DNA of 12,362 nt from assembly GCA_030824295.1 (NCBI GenBank), contig JAVBYA010000449.1, positions 1 to 12,362 on the forward strand, read 5' to 3'. The notes under the pieces are model-generated. The model had not been told where the DNA came from and did no database searches. It was given only the letters and a program-made list of their open reading frames with translations. The first letter of the stretch is position 1. Each line of letters starts with the position of its first letter. Of this stretch, positions 1-6,446 are shown piece after piece. Both the position numbers and the translations under genes were made by a program. Origin of the DNA: Bacteroidota bacterium. GTDB lineage: Bacteria; Bacteroidota; Ignavibacteria; UBA10030; UBA8401.

Positions 1-1
1 C

Positions 2-3000
2 TTCCTCTCGGCATCCAAAGAGAAGGCGCGACCGGGTGAATCGATCACATTCAATGCCGAAGCGCTGAACTTCTTCGGACCGCCGGCAGCGGGACGGAAC
101 TATGAAATGGAAGGGACCTTCTCGCCGGCGCCGTATTATTCTTCCGCATTCCCGGAACTGCGGTTCAATGATGACGGAGCAGCGGTCACCTCATCCGAAG
201 CGGTCGTCATCACCGGCGAGACCGATGCGAACGGTAAAGCGGAAGCAACGCTCACCATTCCGGAAGAGCTCAGTGCCGGAGCGCTCATCAAGGCGCGGGG
301 AAGGATCGCCGTGTTCGACGAATCGGGAAGGCCGGTGTACCGTTCGGTGACGACCACCGTCTATCCCAAACCGTATCTGATCGGCGTGCAGAACAAAGGG
401 GCGTATTATGTGAGTCCGAATGTGCCGCAGATCGCCCGCGCCGTTGCTGTGGATATGAACGACCGTCCCATCGACGGCTTCGCCGCCACGGTCAGTATCG
501 TGCGGAAGGAGTGGCACTCCGTGCTCCGCACGAACGGTTCCGGAGGACAGCTGCGGTACGTCTCCGAACAGCGGGAGATACCGGTGCAGTCGTTCGACGT
601 AACGCTGAAGGCAACACCGACCGATTTCACGTACATCGTCCCCCGCTCGGGTGATTACGAAGTGCGCATCTCGAAGAAGGGGGAGAAAGGATACAACGCC
701 TTCTCCTTCTATTCGTACAGCTGGGGAACGACGGATGTGACATCCTTCGAACAGGACCCGGAGGCGCGGGTGGAGATCGTGTTCGACAAGAAGAAGTATC
801 ATCCGGGTGAGACGGCGAATGCGCTCTTCCAGACGCCGTTCGACGGCACGATGCTGGTCACGGTGGAACGGAACGGCGTCCATACCTCCGAATATATCGC
901 CGTGAAGAACAACGCCGCATCGCTCCGCATCCCGATCGAAGAGGAGTACCTGCCGAATGTGTACGTGAGCGCCGTACTCTTCCGGAAAGTGAAGGAACAG
1001 AACCTGCCGCTGATGGCGGGACACGGGTTCGCACCGCTGATGGTGGAACGGACCTCCGACCGGCTGACGGTGGAGATCACCGCGCCGGAGAAGATCCAGC
1101 CGCGGCGGAAGCAGGAAGTGACGGTAAAGGTGAACGGCGGCGGGAAAGCGTACGTTACGCTGGCTGCTGTGGACGAAGGGATCCTGCAGATCAAGAACCA
1201 TGCAACACCCGATCCGTACGGGTACTTCTATGCACGGAAAGCGCTCGAAACAGAGACGTTCGATTTCTTCCGGGACCTGATCCCCGAACCGATGCAGCGG
1301 ACCAGCAGCACCGGCGGCAGCGATGATGCACTCGCGGCCAGGGTGAATCCTCTCGCAGCCAACCGCTTCAAACCGACCTCTCTCTGGTCCGGCATACTCA
1401 CCACGGACGGCAGCGGCACGGCAAAAGTGATGCTGGACATTCCGGACTTCAACGGAGAGCTCCGGCTGATGGCGGTTGCGTACACCGAAGACCGGTTCGG
1501 TTCATCGCATAAGCCGATGAAGGTCGCCGATCCGGTGGTGATCACGCCGGCACTGCCGCGGTTCCTGGCGCCGAACGATGAAGTGACGATGCCGGTCACC
1601 GCGTTCAATACAACGGAGAAGCCGGTCACGCTCACCTTCGACATCGGCACCGAAGGACCTCTCACCGCGACGCAGAAAAGCGTGACGCTGGAGGTCGGAC
1701 CGAACCAGGAGCGGTTCGTGAATGTGCAGCTGAAAGCGACCGACGGAACGGGAACGGCCAAAGTGTTCGTCCGGACGAATGCGTTCGGCACGCCGCTGCA
1801 AAGCGAGACCGAGATCGCTGTCCGCCCGACCTCGCCGTTCATCACGGAGAGCACCATCGGATGGCTGGACGGAGGCGAGAACCGTTCGCTCGTCCCCTCC
1901 GGCGAGTTCTATCCCTACAACCGGAAGCAGTACCTTGTGGTGAGTCCGTACCCGGTGGCCAACTTCGCCAAGCAGTTGAAATATCTCATCGGATATCCGC
2001 ACGGCTGTCTGGAACAGACCACGTCCAAAGCATTCCCGCAGATCTACCTGCGGGACATCGCCTCCGTGCTCGACCCGACGGTGCTGAACAGCGGCAGTCC
2101 CACGTATTTCGTGAATGAAGCGATCTCCAAGATCGCTTCCATGCAGCAGCCCAGCGGAGCGTTCAGTTACTGGCCGGGGGACGCCGATGTGAACGAATGG
2201 GCGATGGTCTATGCGACGCATTTCCTTTTGGAGGCGAAGAAGGGGGGCTATGTGGTGTCGGACGGTGTGCTGAACCCGGCGCTGAAGGTGCTGCAGGAGA
2301 TCGCGCGGCAGAAGAATACCGTCGACCAGTACTTCTATGAGAACAACCGCACCGTGATCAAGCGGATCGCGGACAAATCGTCCCTCTACGCGCTGTATGT
2401 TCTGGCGCTGGCCGGTCAGCCGGATATCGGCACGATGGCATTCTATCGTACCGCACCGTCGCTCCACACGGCGGACACCAAAGCGCTGCTGGCGGGGGCG
2501 TACATGCTTGCCGGGGACAAGCGCGCATACAACGAGCTGATGCCGGCATCGTTCGTTGTGGAGGAACCGAGGAGGATGTCCGGCGGCTGGTTCGATTCGC
2601 CGGTCCGCTCTGCGGCCATCTCTCTGAATGTACTGATCGAAACGGACCCGAACGATCCGCAGATCGTGCGGTACATCGACTATCTCTCACGCACATTCGA
2701 AAGCTCCCGTTGGAACAGCACGCAGGAGAATGCGTTCGTGCTGCTCGGACTGGGAAAGATCGCCCGGCAGACCAAGGCTGCATCGCTCCGCGGGACCATC
2801 ACCGCGAACGGGAAGAACATTCCGTATGACGGCGGGAACAAGCGGTACGATGTGAGCGGGGACGAAGGGAAGGTCTCCATGGCGCTGAAAGGGGAAGGCC
2901 GTCTCTATTACTCGCTGGTGACGGAAGGGATCAAGAAGGAGGGAGTGAAACAGGAGGACCGGAACCTGACGGTGCGCCGGGAATTCTACGACCGCTCGGG

Positions 3001-3385
3001 GAACGGTGTGAACACCGCATCGGTGAAGCAGAACTCCCTGGTGATCGTGAAGGTGACCGTGCAGTGCAGCGATGACGCTCTGGACTATGTGGCGGTGAGC
3101 GACCTGCTGCCGGCCGGGTTCGAGATCGAGAACCCGCGGCTTGAGGAGAATGCGGAGTACAGCGTCATCCGCAATCCTTCGGCGCCGGAGTACATCGACA
3201 TCCGCGATGACCGGATCAATTTCTATACGAGCTTCCGCCGGGGAGAGAACAAGAAGACCTTCTATTACCTGGTCCGTGCGGTGACGAAAGGGTCTTTCGT
3301 CTACCCGCCGGTCGGCGCCGAGGCGATGTATGACGGCAACTACTTCTCCATCACCGGCAAAGGGGTGCTGAACATCGTGGATTAA
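2..3385 (+). CDS. Bacterial alpha-2-macroglobulin family protein, 5' partial
   Basis: The frame is open from base 2 with no stop and no convincing start, so the gene begins upstream of the window. About 1127 residues are present; bacterial family members are usually 1500-1900 residues, so the signal peptide or lipobox and the first macroglobulin-like domains are missing. Macroglobulin-type beta domains come first. Near 1150-1290 is the segment AAVDEGIL...TPDPYGYF, and near 1379-1470 the A2M signature LWSGILTTDGSG...PDFNGELRLMAVA. The thioester motif GCLEQ is encoded at 2003-2017 and is intact; its Cys and Gln should form the internal thioester that traps attacking proteases. A helical thioester domain follows, then the usual C-terminal beta domain (LLPAGFEIENPR, YYLVRAVTKGSFVYPP). 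Family knowledge places such proteins in the periplasm as broad protease traps, often next to pbpC. Here the 3' neighbour is a terminator and a convergent gene. The family call is firm; the inhibitory role is inferred. Confidence 0.93.
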   Translation, partial: FLSASKEKARPGESITFNAEALNFFGPPAAGRNYEMEGTFSPAPYYSSAFPELRFNDDGAAVTSSEAVVITGETDANGKAEATLTIPEELSAGALIKARGRIAVFDESGRPVYRSVTTTVYPKPYLIGVQNKGAYYVSPNVPQIARAVAVDMNDRPIDGFAATVSIVRKEWHSVLRTNGSGGQLRYVSEQREIPVQSFDVTLKATPTDFTYIVPRSGDYEVRISKKGEKGYNAFSFYSYSWGTTDVTSFEQDPEARVEIVFDKKKYHPGETANALFQTPFDGTMLVTVERNGVHTSEYIAVKNNAASLRIPIEEEYLPNVYVSAVLFRKVKEQNLPLMAGHGFAPLMVERTSDRLTVEITAPEKIQPRRKQEVTVKVNGGGKAYVTLAAVDEGILQIKNHATPDPYGYFYARKALETETFDFFRDLIPEPMQRTSSTGGSDDALAARVNPLAANRFKPTSLWSGILTTDGSGTAKVMLDIPDFNGELRLMAVAYTEDRFGSSHKPMKVADPVVITPALPRFLAPNDEVTMPVTAFNTTEKPVTLTFDIGTEGPLTATQKSVTLEVGPNQERFVNVQLKATDGTGTAKVFVRTNAFGTPLQSETEIAVRPTSPFITESTIGWLDGGENRSLVPSGEFYPYNRKQYLVVSPYPVANFAKQLKYLIGYPHGCLEQTTSKAFPQIYLRDIASVLDPTVLNSGSPTYFVNEAISKIASMQQPSGAFSYWPGDADVNEWAMVYATHFLLEAKKGGYVVSDGVLNPALKVLQEIARQKNTVDQYFYENNRTVIKRIADKSSLYALYVLALAGQPDIGTMAFYRTAPSLHTADTKALLAGAYMLAGDKRAYNELMPASFVVEEPRRMSGGWFDSPVRSAAISLNVLIETDPNDPQIVRYIDYLSRTFESSRWNSTQENAFVLLGLGKIARQTKAASLRGTITANGKNIPYDGGNKRYDVSGDEGKVSMALKGEGRLYYSLVTEGIKKEGVKQEDRNLTVRREFYDRSGNGVNTASVKQNSLVIVKVTVQCSDDALDYVAVSDLLPAGFEIENPRLEENAEYSVIRNPSAPEYIDIRDDRINFYTSFRRGENKKTFYYLVRAVTKGSFVYPPVGAEAMYDGNYFSITGKGVLNIVD

Positions 3386-3408
3386 AGTGACCGTTACCGA
3401 AAGGACAG

Positions 3409-3450
3409 AGCCATCGGAGAGTGTAAGTTCTCTGATGGCTTTGTTGTTTT
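3409..3450 (+). terminator. Rho-independent terminator of the alpha-2-macroglobulin gene
   Basis: A 12-bp stem pairs AGCCATCGGAGA (3409-3420) with TCTCTGATGGCT (3429-3440), with one G-U pair and an 8-base loop. It is followed directly by TTGTTGTTTT. It starts 23 bases after the TAA stop. On the opposite strand the hairpin lacks a T-run, so it probably works only weakly for the convergent gene at 3575-4732. Confidence 0.88.
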
Positions 3451-3486
3451 ATGGGGTGGGGCAAAAGGCGAGCGTAATTAATAATA

Positions 3487-3541
3487 CAACCTTGCAAAGG
3501 TTGACCAAGTCCTGCGTTGCAACCTTAGCACGGTTTTCCGC
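3487..3541. repeat. Two-palindrome intergenic repeat, copy 1
   Basis: This 55-base unit has two palindromic halves. The first is CAACCTTGCAAAGGTTG (3487-3503). The second, from 3520, begins CAACCTTAGCACGGTTTTCC and ends in CGC. A unit of exactly the same length lies at 6198-6252. By hand alignment 43 of 55 positions agree, and most differences fall in the spacer between the halves. The arms of this copy carry more mismatches than those of copy 2, so it looks like the more decayed copy. It lies in the gap between two convergent genes, a typical place for REP/BIME-like repeats. Its function is unknown. Confidence 0.7.
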
Positions 3542-3574
3542 AAAGAACGTGTGATGTGGAGGTGGGAATGTATA

Positions 3575-4732
3575 CTACTCAACAATACTTCTTTCGACCT
3601 TGTCTAACACCATCCCAGAATACGGATCGACATAGTAGATCGCCGCTTTGTAGTAGTATGGCTGTTCGCTGTTCGCCAGGACCGATGTGACGCTCCAGGC
3701 GAATTGCTTAGGGCGTTGGATCGAGCCGTTTGTCATGGGCACAACAAAAGTTGCAAACGTCGTGAGACCGGCAGGAAGGCCGGCGCGCCGGGCCATCTCG
3801 ATCGATGCGACGGAGTCGATGGTGAACGTGCACACCGAAGAGTCTGAACGGCAGACGGGGATCCACCCGAGGACATTGGAGTTCACGACGGATCCGGCGG
3901 AATCCAGCGGCCAAGAGAACTCGATGCGCCGCCAGGGAGCGTCCGGGAAGCGGAAGGAATACGCAACAGTGAAATGACGATTGATACGGTACCAGTCTCC
4001 TTCGTTGAGTAAACGATAGACAGAGTTGCCGGCCCGAACGCCGGATGCAGCGGTATCCAGTTCGAAATAGCGCTGAAAGAACCGTTCTCCCGTCTTGGCT
4101 ATAATGAGGGAATCCATGCGGCGCACGATCGAGTCGGGGAGCGGACCGGTGCGGACATTCTCATAGGATTTGATATGGTCCAGCGCTTCCGAGTGCTCCC
4201 GCTGCAGCTCGCGAACTTTCTCCGCGAACTTCTCGAACGGGAGCCGGTCCGCATTGCTGGTGCCGACATAGCGGAACACTTCGCGCCCTTTGGTATCGAG
4301 CAGGATGAGGGCCGGATAATGGACGACCTGTCCGTGGAAATGGTACCCGCCGGGGATGCCGAGCCGTTCCGCCAGCGCTGCATCCTTGTCCTGATAGACG
4401 GGGAAGGGGAACGGATCGTCCGGCGAGAGTGTCACCGCCCATGCGCGGATCTCCTCCTCCGTATCCGGTTTGATGAATATCTGCTGCACGCCGAACAGGG
4501 TCGGCGCCTTTTTGATATACTCCCGCGCATGCCGGATGCAGTACGGACACTCCGTCTTGAGCAGGAAGTGGAGCGCTATATACGAGCCGCGTTCCTGACT
4601 CAGCGTGAACTGCGTGCTATCCGTTGCGGAAGGGAGGGTGAAGTCGGGGAGGGGATTGTCTTGGCCGGAGGCGAATGCTGAAGAGAGCAACGCACAAAGT
4701 GTGATGTTCAGAACTATTTTAGATATTGTCAT
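3575..4732 (-). CDS. Exported redoxin/thioredoxin-fold protein with CPYC motif and unidentified C-terminal domain
   Basis: This is a 385-residue protein. Residues 1 to about 23 form a Sec signal peptide (short basic start, hydrophobic core, small residues near SSAFASG) without a lipobox Cys, so it is probably periplasmic. Residues 25-180 fit an AhpC/TSA-redoxin thioredoxin fold: an extended strand ending in LPDFTLPSA, the redox motif CPYC at C62-C65, and a cis-Pro candidate in HYPALI (P140). The CPYC dipeptide is the glutaredoxin type, whereas thioredoxins have CGPC. Residues about 210-385 are a separate beta-rich region with a further Cys pair (C294, C301) and an ending VDPYSGMVLDKVE that faintly recalls PepSY-type domains. 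I cannot name this domain. The start is supported by AAGGAG (4737-4742), 4 bases before the ATG, which is a rather short spacing. The gene converges on the alpha-2-macroglobulin gene and appears monocistronic. A thiol-disulfide role in the envelope is inferred from the motif. Confidence 0.82.
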   Translation of the reverse strand: MTISKIVLNITLCALLSSAFASGQDNPLPDFTLPSATDSTQFTLSQERGSYIALHFLLKTECPYCIRHAREYIKKAPTLFGVQQIFIKPDTEEEIRAWAVTLSPDDPFPFPVYQDKDAALAERLGIPGGYHFHGQVVHYPALILLDTKGREVFRYVGTSNADRLPFEKFAEKVRELQREHSEALDHIKSYENVRTGPLPDSIVRRMDSLIIAKTGERFFQRYFELDTAASGVRAGNSVYRLLNEGDWYRINRHFTVAYSFRFPDAPWRRIEFSWPLDSAGSVVNSNVLGWIPVCRSDSSVCTFTIDSVASIEMARRAGLPAGLTTFATFVVPMTNGSIQRPKQFAWSVTSVLANSEQPYYYKAAIYYVDPYSGMVLDKVERSIVE

Positions 4733-4959
4733 GACGCTCCTTGATCGCAGAGTCTTACCCGCTTCAACGAAAACACCCTGCCTGTTGTAAAACCGCCGTG
4801 ATATACTGCCACACTTCTTCTGCTCTGATTTTTATTTATTTAAGGTGGATGACATTCTTGTAAAAATCAGCGGAACGATCCAGATCTTTCAAAGAGATCG
4901 CTGCGTGGTTCAATGTTACAATGTAGAAATTGTTTTGAGCGAGAACAAAGTTAGAAAAT

Positions 4960-5106
4960 ATGAGCGTAAGAATGAGAAGGGCTCTCTTGCTCATGTGCAT
5001 ATTGCTAATATTTTCTTTGATTGCCGGTAACGTTTTGGCACTTGGCGCAGAGGTGGATTTCGGAGCACAAAAATGTCAATACACCACAAAAGCGGATGCG
5101 AGGTAG
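4960..5106 (+). CDS. Short ORF with a signal-peptide-like N-terminus, possible truncated secreted protein
   Basis: The ORF has 48 codons from ATG 4960 to TAG 5104-5106. It begins MSVRMRRALLLMCILLIFSL and then IAGNVLALGA, which is basic residues, a long hydrophobic core and an Ala-X-Gly-Ala-type end, as in a Sec signal peptide. Only about 20 further residues follow (EVDFGAQKC...), then a stop. This looks like the 5' end of an exported-protein gene cut off by the AT-rich segment that begins just downstream; the stop is 10 bases before the hairpin at 5117-5151. It could also be a genuine small secreted or membrane peptide, or chance. There is no good ribosome binding site. I see no gene or clear signal in the 4743-4959 stretch before it, which must contain the promoter of the minus-strand redoxin gene. 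Confidence 0.35.
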   Translation: MSVRMRRALLLMCILLIFSLIAGNVLALGAEVDFGAQKCQYTTKADAR

Positions 5107-5116
5107 AATATTCAAT

Positions 5117-5151
5117 GAACCACGTCACCCGCCAAACGCCTGTTGTGGCTC
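5117..5151 (-). other. attC-like hairpin following the AT-rich minus-strand gene
   Basis: Read on the minus strand, outer arms GAGCCAC and GTGGTTC pair over 7 bases with one G-U. They enclose a GC-rich 21-base interior that starts AACAGGCGTTTGGC and continues GGGTGAC. On the plus strand the G-U becomes an A-C mismatch, so the minus strand is the better-folding one. The element starts 16 bases after the stop of the minus-strand gene, in the same orientation, as an attC site sits in an integron cassette. From memory, short elements of the AACAGGCGTTTGGC/GGCGGG type follow AT-rich orphan genes in Bacteroidota; I cannot verify this here. Alternatively, the CGTTTTTCTTT run at 5151-5161 could make it a poor plus-strand terminator for the ORF ending at 5106. 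Confidence 0.4.
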
Positions 5152-5167
5152 GTTTTTCTTTCCATCG

Positions 5168-5875
5168 TCAGCTTTTAAATTTGTCTTTTAGTTTTGTCCA
5201 CCAATTATTTGGTTGCTGTTCTCCTGTCAAATTTTTTATTGCAGTCTTTAATTTTTGTTCATTTTCTGTTGTCGCTGGAATAATCCCAAAATTACCCATT
5301 TTGTCGTTGTTTGCGTAAACTGCATCCCAACCACGTTTACCATTTTCTAAGAACTCTTCCAAGTCGACTGGTTCATACTTTGGTGTCAAAATTTCAAAGT
5401 CGTCAAACCAAATTCTAAGGTCAATATGTCTGTTGTCATCTTCCTGAAAAAGGTCTATTGTGTTCGTTAGTCCAATATTATCGCCTGTTGTGTAGTCAAA
5501 ACTTAAGCGGTCTTTCCAAGAGTCAAAATCTTTGTCACCACAATTAATAAAGTCCCAACCATAAATCGAAAGTCCTCTAAAGCTTTGGATAATTTCTAAA
5601 ATTTTTTTTGGTTCAAATTTTTCAATTTCAGCGCTTTTGTCGTCCCAATGTCCATTGCGTAAAGACGCAACAAATCGTCCAACTGGTTTAAAAATGAATA
5701 AAAGTCGATTGTCTACGGGAACATTTCCGTTCTTGTCCATAGCAACCAACGCAAATGAGCAAGCAACCATAGTATTCTCCTTGTCAAACTCAACTCCAAG
5801 TAGGGTCGCTTCATTTAGTGCAAGTCCAATTCTATGTCTTAATTCTTCGTCAATTTGCATTGGTCGTGTCGTCAT
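5168..5875 (-). CDS. Hypothetical protein, AT-rich orphan gene
   Basis: This is a 235-residue soluble protein with no signal peptide or membrane segment. I do not recognise the family. Visible traits are an acidic, aromatic-rich middle (YGWDFINCGDKDFDSWKD, LRIWFDDFEI) and a Lys-rich tail ending NNWWTKLKDKFKS. The gene is visibly more AT-rich than the alpha-2-macroglobulin, hutU and kinase genes, with many TTT/AAA-type codons, which suggests recent acquisition. The ATG at 5875 has no Shine-Dalgarno; a second ATG is available five codons later (MQIDEEL). The stop is TGA (5168-5170), followed after 16 bases by an attC-like hairpin in the same orientation. Gene plus hairpin resemble a cassette. 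That the frame is real is likely from its length in AT-rich DNA and its protein-like composition. Function is unknown, although orphan cassette genes often encode defence or toxin-antitoxin functions. Confidence 0.7.
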   Translation of the reverse strand: MTTRPMQIDEELRHRIGLALNEATLLGVEFDKENTMVACSFALVAMDKNGNVPVDNRLLFIFKPVGRFVASLRNGHWDDKSAEIEKFEPKKILEIIQSFRGLSIYGWDFINCGDKDFDSWKDRLSFDYTTGDNIGLTNTIDLFQEDDNRHIDLRIWFDDFEILTPKYEPVDLEEFLENGKRGWDAVYANNDKMGNFGIIPATTENEQKLKTAIKNLTGEQQPNNWWTKLKDKFKS

Positions 5876-5988
5876 TTAAAATGAGCCATAACTCCAGAAA
5901 TTACGCATTATTGCGTTTATTCTACCCAAATATGAGTATAGACGCAAGCAAAGTTGCTTCAATTTATCATCTGACTGCTGAAAAGCTT

Positions 5989-6046
5989 TATCCAAGGGAT
6001 TATGTATTTGTACCAATGTCTTTTTACTGACATGAGTCCCTGGATA
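5989..6046. repeat. Imperfect inverted repeat in the gap upstream of the orphan gene
   Basis: TATCCAAGGGATTATGT (5989-6005) pairs imperfectly with ACATGAGTCCCTGGATA (6030-6046). An alternative inner hairpin, ATGTC/GACAT, lies in the same span. The structure is upstream of the start of the minus-strand gene at 5875 and could mark the other boundary of the AT-rich insert. The 5876-6113 gap holds nothing else I can support; the short frames in it (for example 5876-6076 on the minus strand) have no protein-like features. Confidence 0.4.
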
Positions 6047-6113
6047 TATTTGTTTGAAGACAATAAGTACGCTCATTAAGCAACGCCTTGCAGTCTTCGC
6101 TATATGTAAGTTC

Positions 6114-6134
6114 GCCGGGATGAACCATCCCGGC
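6114..6134. repeat. Perfect 9-bp hairpin in intergenic DNA
   Basis: GCCGGGATG (6114-6122) pairs perfectly with CATCCCGGC (6126-6134) across the 3-base loop AAC. It is followed by TACAGTTTTC, which is too weak a T-tract for a confident terminator. The composition is much more GC-rich than the adjoining DNA on its left. It may be an interspersed palindromic repeat or a weak plus-strand terminator. No gene reads into it from the left on the plus strand. Confidence 0.55.
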
Positions 6135-6194
6135 TACAGTTTTCGGATGACCGTCACCCCTATAAAAACGCCAAGTTCGTTGACCGTCATTGGT

Positions 6195-6252
6195 GATCAA
6201 CCTTGCGAAGGTTGATCGAGCAATTCATTTCAACCTTCGCAAGGTTTCCCGC
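6195..6252. repeat. Two-palindrome intergenic repeat, copy 2
   Basis: The first half is a perfect 10-bp hairpin: GATCAACCTT (6195-6204), loop GCG, AAGGTTGATC (6208-6217). The second half, 6231-6252, begins CAACCTTCGCAAGGTTTCCC. The 55 bases at 6198-6252 align without gaps to 3487-3541. The unit is flanked by the similar motifs TGACCGTCAT (6181-6190) and TGACTGTCAT (6259-6268), and a further GATGACCGTCA starts at 6147. The flanking repeats could be remnants of earlier copies or a duplicated target; this is inference. Confidence 0.7.
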
Positions 6253-6306
6253 TTCAGGTGACTGTCATCGTTAGCGACTCCATGAATTTGCTCCGAGCAG
6301 GTTCAG

Positions 6307-6348
6307 CATTTTTGTCATATATTAAGCCATAATATATGGAGTTAGGGA
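6307..6348 (+). promoter_or_regulatory. Duplicated hutU-type upstream region with palindrome and Shine-Dalgarno
   Basis: The segment starts CATTTTTG (6307-6314), 42 bases before the ATG at 6349. The hutU upstream region starts with the same eight bases, 44 before its own ATG, and both then carry a TATATT and a TATATG block. Within it is a perfect 9-bp hairpin, CATATATTA (6316-6324), loop AGCCA, TAATATATG (6330-6338), which ends on the first base of the GGAG Shine-Dalgarno (6338-6341). The Shine-Dalgarno is spaced 7 bases from the ATG. The palindrome could be an operator or a stem that partly hides the ribosome site. I cannot place -35/-10 boxes with proper spacing. Confidence 0.45.
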
Positions 6349-6441
6349 ATGTCTGCATCTCGCACCATCCGCGCGCCCCGCGGGACGTCGTTCTCCGGGA
6401 CCATGAACCAACGATATGATGTTATTCGGCTTCATCAATAA
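6349..6441 (+). pseudogene. Truncated copy of the hutU 5' end, now a 30-codon leader ORF
   Basis: Starting at ATG 6349 the frame reads MSASRTIRAPRGTSFSG, which matches the start of the intact urocanase at 7970 (MPPSRTIRAPRGTTLSA). It then diverges into unrelated residues and stops at TAA 6439-6441. In DNA, 6358-6386 and 7979-8007 differ at only two positions, including a 17-base exact run. Homology ends near 6396. Differences fall mostly at third codon positions, so these are diverged coding copies and not a fresh duplication. It has a good Shine-Dalgarno (GGAG, 6338-6341), so it is probably still translated. It ends 5 bases before the Fic start codon, an arrangement that could couple Fic translation to it. 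Confidence 0.75.
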
Positions 6442-6446
6442 AGACG

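Noticed and set aside
191..2783. Several minus-strand frames of 130-336 codons opposite the alpha-2-macroglobulin gene
   Set aside because: They overlap each other and the clear plus-strand gene, and their translations have the Arg/His/Ser-rich look of shadows.
4845..5030. 61-codon plus-strand frame before the signal-peptide ORF
   Set aside because: It overlaps the better-looking signal-peptide frame at 4960-5106 and shows no domain or signal features.
5876..6076. 66-codon minus-strand frame abutting the orphan gene start
   Set aside because: It has no ribosome site and no recognisable features, and it overlaps an inverted repeat. It is probably non-coding.
3487..6252. Repeats considered as a CRISPR array
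   Set aside because: There are only two units 2.7 kb apart, with no regular spacers and no cas genes.
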